From: Gammaproteobacteria bacterium
Lineage (GTDB): Bacteria > Pseudomonadota > Gammaproteobacteria > Pseudomonadales > Pseudomonadaceae
Reading direction: 5' to 3'
DNA length: 7,149 bases
NCBI GenBank assembly: GCA_012735335.1
Contig: JAAYHO010000084.1
Coordinates: 1-7,149, forward strand
Within the stretch, counting starts at the first letter, position 1. Each line of letters starts with the position of its first letter. Shown piece by piece: positions 1 through 5,457 of this stretch. The position numbers and the translations under genes were made by a program. The notes under the pieces are model-generated. The model saw nothing but the letters and a program-made list of their open reading frames with translations, was not told where the DNA came from and did not search any database.

Positions 1-2
1 CC

Positions 3-266
3 GCGCAACTGGTGCTGGATGTGTTGAATGACCTGCTGGAGTACGGTACCAGTGACCGCATAGAAGCGCACCGCAACGAGTTGCTGGCCACCATGGCCTG
101 CCATGGCTCGGTGCGCGCCAACCGGCGTCTGACCCTGACCGAGATGAACGCGCTGCTGCGGGACATGGAGCAGACCGAGCGCAGCGGCCAGTGCAACCAT
201 GGCCGTCCGACCTGGACGCGCATGAGCATGGTCGATCTGGACAAACTGTTCCTGCGGGGGCGTTGA
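3..266 (+). CDS. mutL: DNA mismatch repair protein MutL, C-terminal end (5' truncated by window)
   Basis: The reading frame is open from the left edge and closes with TGA at 264-266, giving about 87 residues of the MutL C-terminus. MutL is the ATP-driven matchmaker of methyl-directed mismatch repair, linking MutS to downstream nuclease and helicase steps; its C-terminal domain dimerises. Visible family marks are the [12 protein letters not shown] segment, the conserved CNHGRPT motif (the CxHGRP motif, part of the metal-site region in MutL proteins with endonuclease activity) and the terminal LDKLFLRGR. The N-terminal GHKL ATPase and the DQHA endonuclease motif lie outside the window, so nuclease capability cannot be judged here. 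The following gene is miaA, as in E. coli and Pseudomonas, which supports the assignment. The stop abuts the miaA start with no spacer, so the two are probably cotranscribed and coupled. Confidence 0.95.
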   Translation, partial: AQLVLDVLNDLLEYGTSDRIEAHRNELLATMACHGSVRANRRLTLTEMNALLRDMEQTERSGQCNHGRPTWTRMSMVDLDKLFLRGR

Positions 267-1232
267 GTGCGACTGCCTGCGGTTATTTGTCTCATGGGGC
301 CGACGGCGGCGGGCAAGACCGACCTTGCCCTGCATCTGGCCGACCATCTGCCCTGCGAGCTGATCAGTGTGGATTCGGCGCTGGTCTATCGGGGCATGGA
401 TATCGGCACCGCCAAACCGGACGCCGAAACCTTGGCCCGCTACCCCCATCATCTGGTGGATATTCTCGATCCGGCCGAGGCCTATTCGGCGGCGCGCTTT
501 CGCAGCGATGCCGGGCAGCTGATAGCCGATATCCACGCCAGGGGCCGTATTCCGCTGCTGGTGGGCGGCACCATGCTGTATTACAAGGCGCTGTTCGGTG
601 GACTGGCGCAGATGCCGGCGGCTGATCCTCAGGTGCGCCAGCGCATTGAGGACATGGCTGCGCAACAGGGCTGGGAAGGGGTGCATGCCGAGCTGGCCAG
701 GGTCGACCCGGTGGCCGCGCAACGCATTCATCCGAATGATCCGCAACGCATCCAGCGTGCCTATGAGGTGTTTCTGCTCAGCGGCGTTACGCTGACCGAA
801 TGGCATCGCCGTCAGGCGCTGGAAAATGCCGAAAGCAGCGCGACCAGCGGGGTGAATATGTCCTATACTACGCACTATGTGGCTGTGGCTCCCCGCGAGC
901 GACACATTCTCCACGAACGCATTGCGCTGCGCTTTTCACTGATGATCGAGCAGGGCTTCATTGCCGAGGTGGAAGCACTGTACGCGCGGGGTGATCTGGA
1001 TGTGTCGATGCCTTCGGTTCGGGCAGTGGGGTACCGACAGGCCTGGGATTATCTGGAGGGGAAACTCTCGCTGGATCAGATGATCGAACGAGGGGTGATT
1101 GCCACCCGGCAGCTGGCCAAACGTCAGTTCACCTGGCTGCGCGGCTGGCATGAGGATATCGAATGGTTCGACAGTCTGGATCCGAAAAGAGCCGAAAGGC
1201 TCTTGAAACACCTCAGGTCAGTCACCATATAG
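267..1232 (+). CDS. miaA: tRNA dimethylallyltransferase MiaA
   Basis: MiaA transfers a dimethylallyl group from DMAPP to N6 of A37 in tRNAs that read codons starting with U, the first step toward ms2i6A. The 321-residue product is normal for the family. It has a P-loop GPTAAGKT at residues 11-18, where T18 is the conserved catalytic-region threonine. The substrate-binding [16 protein letters not shown] stretch follows at 36-51, with D36 the expected general base, then DILDP and the [11 protein letters not shown] segment. The start is GTG at 267. It must lie at or after 267 because the preceding in-frame codon is the mutL TGA, and a start at the later ATG (294) would cut the P-loop strand. A five-G run at 256-260 may act as a weak ribosome-binding site, so translation may rely on coupling to mutL. 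The last codons contain a perfect hairpin and the -35 of a predicted heat-shock promoter for hfq. Confidence 0.97.
   Translation: MRLPAVICLMGPTAAGKTDLALHLADHLPCELISVDSALVYRGMDIGTAKPDAETLARYPHHLVDILDPAEAYSAARFRSDAGQLIADIHARGRIPLLVGGTMLYYKALFGGLAQMPAADPQVRQRIEDMAAQQGWEGVHAELARVDPVAAQRIHPNDPQRIQRAYEVFLLSGVTLTEWHRRQALENAESSATSGVNMSYTTHYVAVAPRERHILHERIALRFSLMIEQGFIAEVEALYARGDLDVSMPSVRAVGYRQAWDYLEGKLSLDQMIERGVIATRQLAKRQFTWLRGWHEDIEWFDSLDPKRAERLLKHLRSVTI
1187..1204 (+). repeat. Perfect 7-bp hairpin with GAAA tetraloop in 3' end of miaA
   Basis: AAGAGCC (1187-1193) and GGCTCTT (1198-1204) are exact inverse complements around GAAA (1194-1197), a GNRA-type loop closed by C-G. It lies inside the last ten or so codons of miaA. 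No T-run follows, so it is not a canonical intrinsic terminator. It could be an mRNA stability or processing element, or be incidental to coding. Its right arm overlaps the predicted sigma-32 -35 box. Confidence 0.6.
1202..1231 (+). promoter_or_regulatory. Predicted sigma-32 (RpoH) heat-shock promoter for hfq
   Basis: CTTGAA at 1202-1207 (CTTGAAA to 1208) matches the RpoH -35 consensus exactly. After a 15-nt spacer, CACCATATA at 1223-1231 matches CCCCATNTA at 8 of 9 positions. The 15 nt lies within the accepted 13-17 range. The -10 overlaps the miaA stop codon, and transcription would begin near 1238, giving an hfq leader of roughly 130 nt. In E. coli the mutL-miaA-hfq region is known to contain clustered sigma-32 promoters, including one for hfq inside miaA, so position and type both fit. 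Usage here is inferred from sequence only. Confidence 0.72.
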
Positions 1233-1317
1233 TTATTCTGTATTGCTGTCGGCAGGCGCCAAGGTTACCAAACAGTCATTTTCTTCCGGGCTGTCCGTCT
1301 CCATTGGACTGGCCGGA

Positions 1318-1323
1318 TATACT
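1318..1323 (+). promoter_or_regulatory. Possible sigma-70 -10 element upstream of hfq
   Basis: TATACT matches the TATAAT consensus at 5 of 6 positions and lies 43 nt before the hfq ATG, in the AT-richest part of the gap. No good -35 is found 16-18 nt upstream (the 17-nt-spaced hexamer is CCGTCT). A TTGGAC at 1304-1309 is too close. It could be a weak or activator-dependent housekeeping promoter with a leader of about 37 nt, or chance. Confidence 0.35.
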
Positions 1324-1352
1324 ATTTCAATTTTAAAGCGGTTTCCCATTAT

Positions 1353-1360
1353 TAAGGAGT
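1353..1360 (+). promoter_or_regulatory. Ribosome-binding site of hfq
   Basis: TAAGGAGT is a near-consensus Shine-Dalgarno sequence. Seven to eight bases separate its core from the hfq ATG at 1367. It is the strongest ribosome-binding site in the window, consistent with an abundant protein. Confidence 0.85.
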
Positions 1361-1366
1361 GAGGCA

Positions 1367-1621
1367 ATGTCAAAAGGGCATTCTCTACAAGACCCTTACC
1401 TGAACGTTCTGCGCAAGGAACGGGTTCCGGTATCCATCTATCTGGTCAACGGCATCAAGCTGCAGGGGCAGATCGAATCATTTGACCAGTTCGTTATTCT
1501 GCTGAAGAACACTGTCAGCCAGATGGTCTACAAGCATGCCATCTCCACCGTGGTACCCGGTCGTCCGGTGCGTCTGCCGGTACCGGGTGCTGGCGATGAA
1601 GCCGAGGCAGGCAATCCTTGA
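1367..1621 (+). CDS. hfq: RNA chaperone Hfq
   Basis: Hfq is a hexameric Sm-like protein that binds small RNAs and mRNAs, promotes their pairing and controls stability and translation. In Pseudomonas it is also known to act with Crc in catabolite repression. The 84-residue product starts [13 protein letters not shown] and carries the full Sm1 and Sm2 motifs. Proximal-face RNA-binding residues Q8, D9, F42, Y55, K56 and H57 are all present, as are the basic rim residues R16, K17 and R19. The tail after residue 66 is only 18 residues and ends in an acidic, low-complexity stretch, as in pseudomonads and unlike the roughly 102-residue E. coli protein. Residue 65 is Gly where many homologues have Ser (VVPSRP). 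It follows miaA by 134 bases holding promoter candidates, and hflX begins 17 bases downstream. Confidence 0.98.
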   Translation: MSKGHSLQDPYLNVLRKERVPVSIYLVNGIKLQGQIESFDQFVILLKNTVSQMVYKHAISTVVPGRPVRLPVPGAGDEAEAGNP

Positions 1622-1627
1622 TCGTTC

Positions 1628-1641
1628 GGGAGGCCTGATTG
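1628..1641 (+). promoter_or_regulatory. Ribosome-binding site and TTG start context of hflX
   Basis: GGGAGG (1628-1633) is a good Shine-Dalgarno sequence five bases before TTG at 1639-1641. The codon just upstream of the TTG, TGA at 1636-1638, is in the same frame, so the coding region cannot start earlier. Conserved HflX sequence (FFERHEGGERAVLVH) begins immediately after the TTG. Together these fix the rare start codon. Confidence 0.8.
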
Positions 1642-2940
1642 TTTTTTGAACGCCATGAAGGGGGTGAACGGGCAGTCCTCGTTCACCTGGAGAGCCAGGA
1701 CGAGCAGAGTCGCGAAGACCCGCATGAATTTCTCGAGCTGGTGCGTTCAGCTGGCGCTGAGGTGGTCGACTTTCTGACCATCAGTCGTTATCAGCCCAGT
1801 CCGCGTTTCCTGATTGGCAGCGGCAAGGTTGAAGAGCTGGGCAGTCTGGTCAAGGCTGGGGAAGCTGATCTGGTCATCTTCAATCACGTCCTGACCCCCA
1901 GTCAGGAACGCAACCTCGAGCGCGAGCTGGAGTGCCGGGTGATCGACCGTACCGGTCTGATCCTGGATATCTTTGCCCAGCGCGCACGTACCCACGAAGG
2001 CAAACTGCAGGTGGAGCTGGCTCAGCTCGATCACCTGAGTACCCGGCTGGTGCGTGGCTGGACTCACCTTGAGCGGCAGAAGGGCGGTATCGGTCTGCGC
2101 GGTCCGGGTGAGACCCAGCTGGAAACCGACCGTCGCCTGATACGGGTACGGATCAAGCAGATCACCCGACGACTGGAAAAGGTCCGCAGTCAGCGCGACC
2201 AGGCCCGTCGTGCCCGGCGCCGGGCGGAAGTTCCGGTGGTTTCACTGGTCGGCTATACCAACGCGGGCAAGTCCACCCTGTTCAACCGGCTGACCGAGGC
2301 CTCGGTATACGCCGCCGATCAGCTGTTTGCCACCCTGGATCCGACCCTGCGTCGGGTCGAGCTGGCGGATATCGGCCCCGTCGTGCTGGCCGATACCGTG
2401 GGCTTCATCCGCCATCTGCCGCACAAGTTGGTGGAAGCCTTTCGCGCCACGCTGGAGGAGTCCAGTCAGGCCGATCTGCTGCTGCATGTGATCGACTCGG
2501 CTGATCCCGAGCGCATGTCCCATATCGAACAGGTGAATCTGGTGCTCGACGAGATCGATGCCAGCGAGCTGCCGATGCTGGAGGTGTACAACAAGATCGA
2601 CCTGCTGGAGGCCTTCGAACCGCAGATTCAGCGCGATGAGAATGGCGTGGCGGTGCGCGTGTGGCTGTCGGCCCAGCAGGGTCTGGGCATGGAGCTGCTG
2701 GAGCAGGCGATTGCCGAACGCCTCGGTGAGGATATTGTCCAGCAGAGCATAGTGCTGGAACAGGCCGAGGCGCGGTTGCGTGCCCTGTTCTACGCCGCCG
2801 GGGCGGTCACCGCGGAGCAGACCGCCGAGGACGGGCGCCAGCAGCTGGATCTGCGTCTGCCCCGTGCCGACTTCAATCGGCTGCTCAAGCGTGAGGGTTG
2901 GCAGCCGGAAGTATTTCTGGAACAACATACTTTGCAATAA
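1639..2940 (+). CDS. hflX: Ribosome-dissociating GTPase HflX
   Basis: HflX is a GTPase that binds the 50S subunit or the 70S ribosome and splits stalled ribosomes, notably under heat stress. The 433-residue product is full length. The N-terminal HflX domain contains the highly conserved ERNLERELECRVIDRTG region and the glycine-rich GGIGLRGPGETQLETDRR segment. The GTPase domain shows G1 GYTNAGKST (205-213), G2 threonine T232 in ATLD, G3 DTVG (252-255), G4 NKID (318-321) and G5 SA (344-345). A coiled helical linker rich in Arg and Lys precedes G1. The start is TTG, the only sensible choice because an in-frame TGA precedes it directly. It sits 17 bases after hfq, consistent with cotranscription, and precedes hflK. 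Despite the gene name it is not a protease subunit. Confidence 0.97.
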   Translation: MFFERHEGGERAVLVHLESQDEQSREDPHEFLELVRSAGAEVVDFLTISRYQPSPRFLIGSGKVEELGSLVKAGEADLVIFNHVLTPSQERNLERELECRVIDRTGLILDIFAQRARTHEGKLQVELAQLDHLSTRLVRGWTHLERQKGGIGLRGPGETQLETDRRLIRVRIKQITRRLEKVRSQRDQARRARRRAEVPVVSLVGYTNAGKSTLFNRLTEASVYAADQLFATLDPTLRRVELADIGPVVLADTVGFIRHLPHKLVEAFRATLEESSQADLLLHVIDSADPERMSHIEQVNLVLDEIDASELPMLEVYNKIDLLEAFEPQIQRDENGVAVRVWLSAQQGLGMELLEQAIAERLGEDIVQQSIVLEQAEARLRALFYAAGAVTAEQTAEDGRQQLDLRLPRADFNRLLKREGWQPEVFLEQHTLQ

Positions 2941-2948
2941 TGGATGCA

Positions 2949-2970
2949 GGTTGGGGTTCGCGAACCAACC
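2949..2970 (+). repeat. Nested inverted repeat in the hflX-hflK gap
   Basis: GGTTGG (2949-2954) is an exact inverse complement of CCAACC (2965-2970). Inside and overlapping lies a perfect 12-base palindrome GGTTCGCGAACC (2955-2966). The two foldings share the CC at 2965-2966 and so are mutually exclusive at that end. No T-run follows, so it is not a clear terminator. A protein-binding site or an RNA processing or stability element is possible. The rest of the 118-base gap (2941-3058) holds no convincing promoter. Confidence 0.5.
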
Positions 2971-3058
2971 CGCATTTACTGTAGCATTGCGCAAATGACT
3001 GAGTCGGCCAGCGGTGTCGACCGAAGCGGTATCACGGTTTTGGACAACGGAGAACGCT

Positions 3059-4258
3059 ATGGCGTGGAATGAGCCTGGTGGCGGTAACAATTCGAACAAC
3101 CAGGATCCCTGGGGGAGCGGTGGCAACCGTGGCGGCGGTGATAACCGCGGCGGCAAGCAGGGGCCACCGGATCTGGACGAGGCACTGCGCAAGCTGCAGG
3201 ACAGCCTGAACGGTATCTTCGGCAACAAGAAGCGCGGTGGCAACGGCAGCGGCGGCGGACGCCGGGTCGGTGGTGGCCAGGGTATCCCCAAGGGGCTCTG
3301 GGTCATCGGCGGTCTGCTGCTGTTCGTGTTCTGGCTGTTCAACGCCATCTATATGGTCGACGAGCAGGAGCAGGCGGTGATTCTGCGTTTCGGTGAATAC
3401 AACCGTACCGTGGAGTCGGGGCTGCATATCTACTTCCCGCCGATCGAGAAGAAATTCCAGCGTAACGTCACTGCGGTTCGCTCCTATCGGCAACAGGGTC
3501 AGATGCTGACCGAAGACGAGAACATCGTTGAGGTGCCGCTGGCGGTGCAATACCGGATTTCCAACCTGGAAGACTTCGTGCTCAAGGTCGAGGATCCGGA
3601 AACCAGTCTGCGCCACGCTACTGAAAGCGCCCTGCGTCACGTGGTCGGCTCCACCTCCATGCACCATGTGCTGACCGAGGGTCGGGAGCAGATGGGTGTG
3701 GAAACCACCGAGCGTCTGCAGCGCTATCTGGATGCCTATCAGACCGGTATCACCGTGGTTCAGGTCAACATCGAGAGCGCCCAGGCTCCGGCTGAGGTGC
3801 AGGATGCCTTCGACGACGTGATCCGTGCTCGTGAGGACGAAGTCCGTGAGCGTAACCTGGCCGAGTCCTATGCCAACGGCGTGATTCCGGAAGCCCGTGG
3901 TCAGGCCCAGCGCATGCTGGAAGAGGCCAACGGTTACCGCGAGGCGTTCGTCGCCAGAGCCGCAGGTGAGGCTGAACGCTTCAATCTGCTGATCAGCGAA
4001 TACCGTCAGGCACCGGAAGTGATGCGTGAGCGGATGTTCATCGAAACCCTGCAGGATGTGTTGAGCAACACCAGCAAGATCATGGTGTCCGGCGAGGGCA
4101 ACAGCAACCTGCTGTACCTGCCGATCGACAAGCTGATGCAGCAGGGCAGCAGTTCGTCCTCCTCCAGCAGTTCAACCTCCGCCACCGGTGCTGATGCCAG
4201 CACGCGTCTGCCGGTTCAATTACAACAGCGCGATTTGCGTTCAAGGGAGACCCGCTGA
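3059..4258 (+). CDS. hflK: FtsH modulator subunit HflK (SPFH/band 7 protein)
   Basis: HflK pairs with HflC in a large inner-membrane assembly that encloses and modulates the AAA protease FtsH, so controlling turnover of membrane and regulatory proteins. The 399-residue product has a Gly/Asn-rich, disordered N-terminus (about 7-74) containing the conserved PPDLDEALRKLQDSL block. One membrane helix follows at about 79-99, then the SPFH domain (from about 100, VDEQEQAVILRFGEYNR). A long coiled coil begins near residue 245 (AEVQDAFDDVIRAREDE). The C-terminus has nine consecutive serines at 364-372. The ATG at 3059 is chosen because GGAG at 3049-3052 is well spaced and pseudomonad HflK begins MAWNEPGG; an in-frame GTG at 3014 is less likely. 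Its TGA overlaps the hflC ATG by one base (TGATG), so the two are translationally coupled. Confidence 0.96.
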   Translation: MAWNEPGGGNNSNNQDPWGSGGNRGGGDNRGGKQGPPDLDEALRKLQDSLNGIFGNKKRGGNGSGGGRRVGGGQGIPKGLWVIGGLLLFVFWLFNAIYMVDEQEQAVILRFGEYNRTVESGLHIYFPPIEKKFQRNVTAVRSYRQQGQMLTEDENIVEVPLAVQYRISNLEDFVLKVEDPETSLRHATESALRHVVGSTSMHHVLTEGREQMGVETTERLQRYLDAYQTGITVVQVNIESAQAPAEVQDAFDDVIRAREDEVRERNLAESYANGVIPEARGQAQRMLEEANGYREAFVARAAGEAERFNLLISEYRQAPEVMRERMFIETLQDVLSNTSKIMVSGEGNSNLLYLPIDKLMQQGSSSSSSSSSTSATGADASTRLPVQLQQRDLRSRETR

Positions 4259-5130
4259 TGAGCAACAAGTCGATGTTCGGACTCATTCTCGCGCTGGTGG
4301 TGCTGGCGGTCGGCTGGAACAGCTTCTTTATCGTGTCCCAGACCGAGCGTGGCCTGGTGCTGCAATTCGGTAAGGTGGTGCGTGATGATGTGCCGCCGGG
4401 CCTGCACTTCAAGCTGCCCTTCGTGCAGGAGGCCAAACTGTTCGATGGCCGCCTGCTGACCCTGGATACCACCACCCAGCGTTACCTGACGCTGGAGAAG
4501 AAGGCGCTGATGGTGGATTCCTTCGCCAAGTGGCGGATTGCCAATGTGCAGCGTTACTACACCGCCACCTCGGGCATGCGTTCGATTGCCGAGGAGCGCC
4601 TGTCGCGCCAGCTGGAGTCGGGTCTGCGTAACGAAGTGGCGCGCCGTACCCTGCATGAGGTGGTGGCCGGTGAGCGTGACCAGCTGATGGCCGATATCAC
4701 CGCCGAGCTGAACGAGAGCGCCCGTCGCGAACTGGGTATCGAGGTGGTCGACGTGCGGGTCAAGGGCATGGACCTGCCGCGCGAGGTCAACCGCAGCGTA
4801 TTCGAGCGCATGAGCTCGGAGCGTGAGCGTGAAGCCCGCGAGCACCGTGCCAAGGGCCGCGAGCTGGCCGAAGGTATCCGCGCTGACGCCGATCGTCAGC
4901 ACCGGGTGATCCTTGCCGAAGCCTTCCGTGAGGCCGAGGAAATCCGCGGTCAGGGCGATGCCGAGGCCGCAGCCATCTATGCCGAGGCGTACAACAAGGA
5001 CGCGGAATTCTATTCCTTCTATCGCAGTCTGCAGGCCTATCGGGAAAGCTTCTCCAGCAAGTCCGATGTGCTGGTGCTCGATCCGCAGAGCGAATTCTTC
5101 CGGTTTTTCCAGGGCGCACAACGGCCCTGA
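4258..5130 (+). CDS. hflC: FtsH modulator subunit HflC (SPFH/band 7 protein)
   Basis: HflC is the partner of HflK in the inner-membrane complex that regulates FtsH. The 290-residue product has an N-terminal membrane helix at about 6-26, and an SPFH domain starting at VSQTERGLVLQFGKV. A charged coiled coil at about 178-255 is rich in Glu, Arg and Ala and includes the typical GDAEAAAIYAEAYNKD segment. The protein is shorter than E. coli HflC (about 334 residues) but usual for pseudomonads. AAGGGAG at 4243-4249 lies eight bases before the ATG, inside the end of hflK, and the one-base overlap supports equal production of the two subunits. A long hairpin begins seven bases after the stop, so this looks like the end of the hfl unit. 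Confidence 0.96.
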   Translation: MSNKSMFGLILALVVLAVGWNSFFIVSQTERGLVLQFGKVVRDDVPPGLHFKLPFVQEAKLFDGRLLTLDTTTQRYLTLEKKALMVDSFAKWRIANVQRYYTATSGMRSIAEERLSRQLESGLRNEVARRTLHEVVAGERDQLMADITAELNESARRELGIEVVDVRVKGMDLPREVNRSVFERMSSEREREAREHRAKGRELAEGIRADADRQHRVILAEAFREAEEIRGQGDAEAAAIYAEAYNKDAEFYSFYRSLQAYRESFSSKSDVLVLDPQSEFFRFFQGAQRP

Positions 5131-5137
5131 GCGGAAA

Positions 5138-5172
5138 CTGGCCACACTTGACCATCGGGCAGGTGTGGCCAG
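5138..5172 (+). repeat. 13-bp stem-loop just after hflC
   Basis: CTGGCCACACTTG (5138-5150) pairs with CAGGTGTGGCCAG (5160-5172), with 12 Watson-Crick pairs and one G-U, around a nine-base loop ACCATCGGG. It starts seven bases after the hflC stop. No T-run follows, so it may protect the 3' end of the hflKC message or help termination together with the hairpin 25 bases downstream. Confidence 0.75.
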
Positions 5173-5181
5173 ACCGGAATA

Positions 5182-5190
5182 TGCTACAAT
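5182..5190 (+). promoter_or_regulatory. Possible extended -10 promoter for DUF2065-hisZ-purA
   Basis: TGCTACAAT is a perfect TGn extension followed by TACAAT (5 of 6 to consensus). The hexamer at the 17-nt -35 spacing (GGTGTG) is poor, which extended -10 promoters can tolerate. TTGACC at 5148-5153 is too far away (31 nt). Predicted start is near 5197, at the first stem base of the next terminator hairpin. It is the only plausible promoter seen between hflC and the next gene. Confidence 0.4.
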
Positions 5191-5195
5191 CGCGC

Positions 5196-5218
5196 AGCCG
5201 GGTCAGCCCGGCTTTTTT
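5196..5218 (+). terminator. Intrinsic (Rho-independent) terminator after hflC
   Basis: GCCGGG (5197-5202) and CCCGGC (5207-5212) form a perfect 6-bp GC stem around TCAG, extended by an A-T pair (5196/5213), and six Ts follow (5213-5218). This is a textbook intrinsic terminator. It likely ends the hfq-hflX-hflK-hflC transcript, but it also lies between the only plausible upstream promoter and the next gene. Confidence 0.88.
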
Positions 5219-5252
5219 GTGACCGGTGGTTCCAGCATGGGGGTGTAGGCCG

Positions 5253-5438
5253 ATGTGGCAGAGTCTGGCTACGGCGCTGTGCCTGGTGCTGGTGATAGAG
5301 GGCCTGATGCCCTTTCTCGCACCAGCGGCCTGGAAGCGCATGCTGGCGGCGGTGAGCCTCATGGACAATCGTCAGCTGCGCGTGGTCGGCCTGCTGAGCA
5401 TGCTGGCGGGTACGGCCTGTCTGTACCTGATCCGCTAA
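5253..5438 (+). CDS. Small two-helix membrane protein, DUF2065 family (YjeT-like)
   Basis: The 61-residue product [20 protein letters not shown]... matches the pattern of the DUF2065 family, including E. coli YjeT, which also lies between hflC and purA. It has two hydrophobic helices at about 4-24 and 42-60, joined by a short polar linker with WKR at 27-29. The first helix carries the recognisable EG and P residues (E16, G17, P20), which are unusual inside a membrane segment. No function is established that I know of. The ATG at 5253 fits the family N-terminus; an in-frame GTG at 5226 would add nine residues. The ribosome-binding region is weak (GGGGGT at 5239-5244). Its position beside hflC makes a membrane role near HflKC/FtsH conceivable, but that is inference. 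hisZ starts 19 bases after its stop. Confidence 0.85.
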   Translation: MWQSLATALCLVLVIEGLMPFLAPAAWKRMLAAVSLMDNRQLRVVGLLSMLAGTACLYLIR

Positions 5439-5457
5439 CGAAATTAAGGTTTTGAAG

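Noticed and set aside
1345..1352. CCCATTAT just before hfq as a sigma-32 -10 element
   Set aside because: There is no CTTGAA-like box 13-17 nt upstream, and a start there would fall on the hfq ribosome-binding site.
1623..1652. CGTTC/GAACG with a T6 run between hfq and hflX as a terminator
   Set aside because: The stem is only 5 bp with a 20-base loop, and the T-run sits inside the loop and inside the hflX start, not after a hairpin.
3014..3058. In-frame GTG at 3014 as an upstream start for hflK
   Set aside because: It would add 15 residues not typical of HflK and lacks a good ribosome-binding site, while ATG at 3059 has GGAG at the right distance and the family N-terminus.
2242..3348. Long open frame on the minus strand (368 codons) opposite hflX and hflK
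   Set aside because: It is proline- and leucine-rich low-complexity translation antisense to two well-recognised genes. Long antisense frames are expected in high-GC DNA with strong codon bias.
4216..5145. Minus-strand open frame (309 codons) opposite hflC
   Set aside because: It mirrors the hflC codon pattern, shows no recognisable domain and has no ribosome-binding site or promoter that I can see.
5148..5190. TTGACC (5148-5153) and TACAAT (5185-5190) as one sigma-70 promoter
   Set aside because: The spacer is 31 nt, far beyond the usual 16-18; the TTGACC also lies within the post-hflC hairpin.
5226..5252. In-frame GTG at 5226 as the DUF2065 start
   Set aside because: The nine extra residues (MVPAWGCRP) do not fit the family N-terminus and the start would lie almost on top of the terminator T-run.
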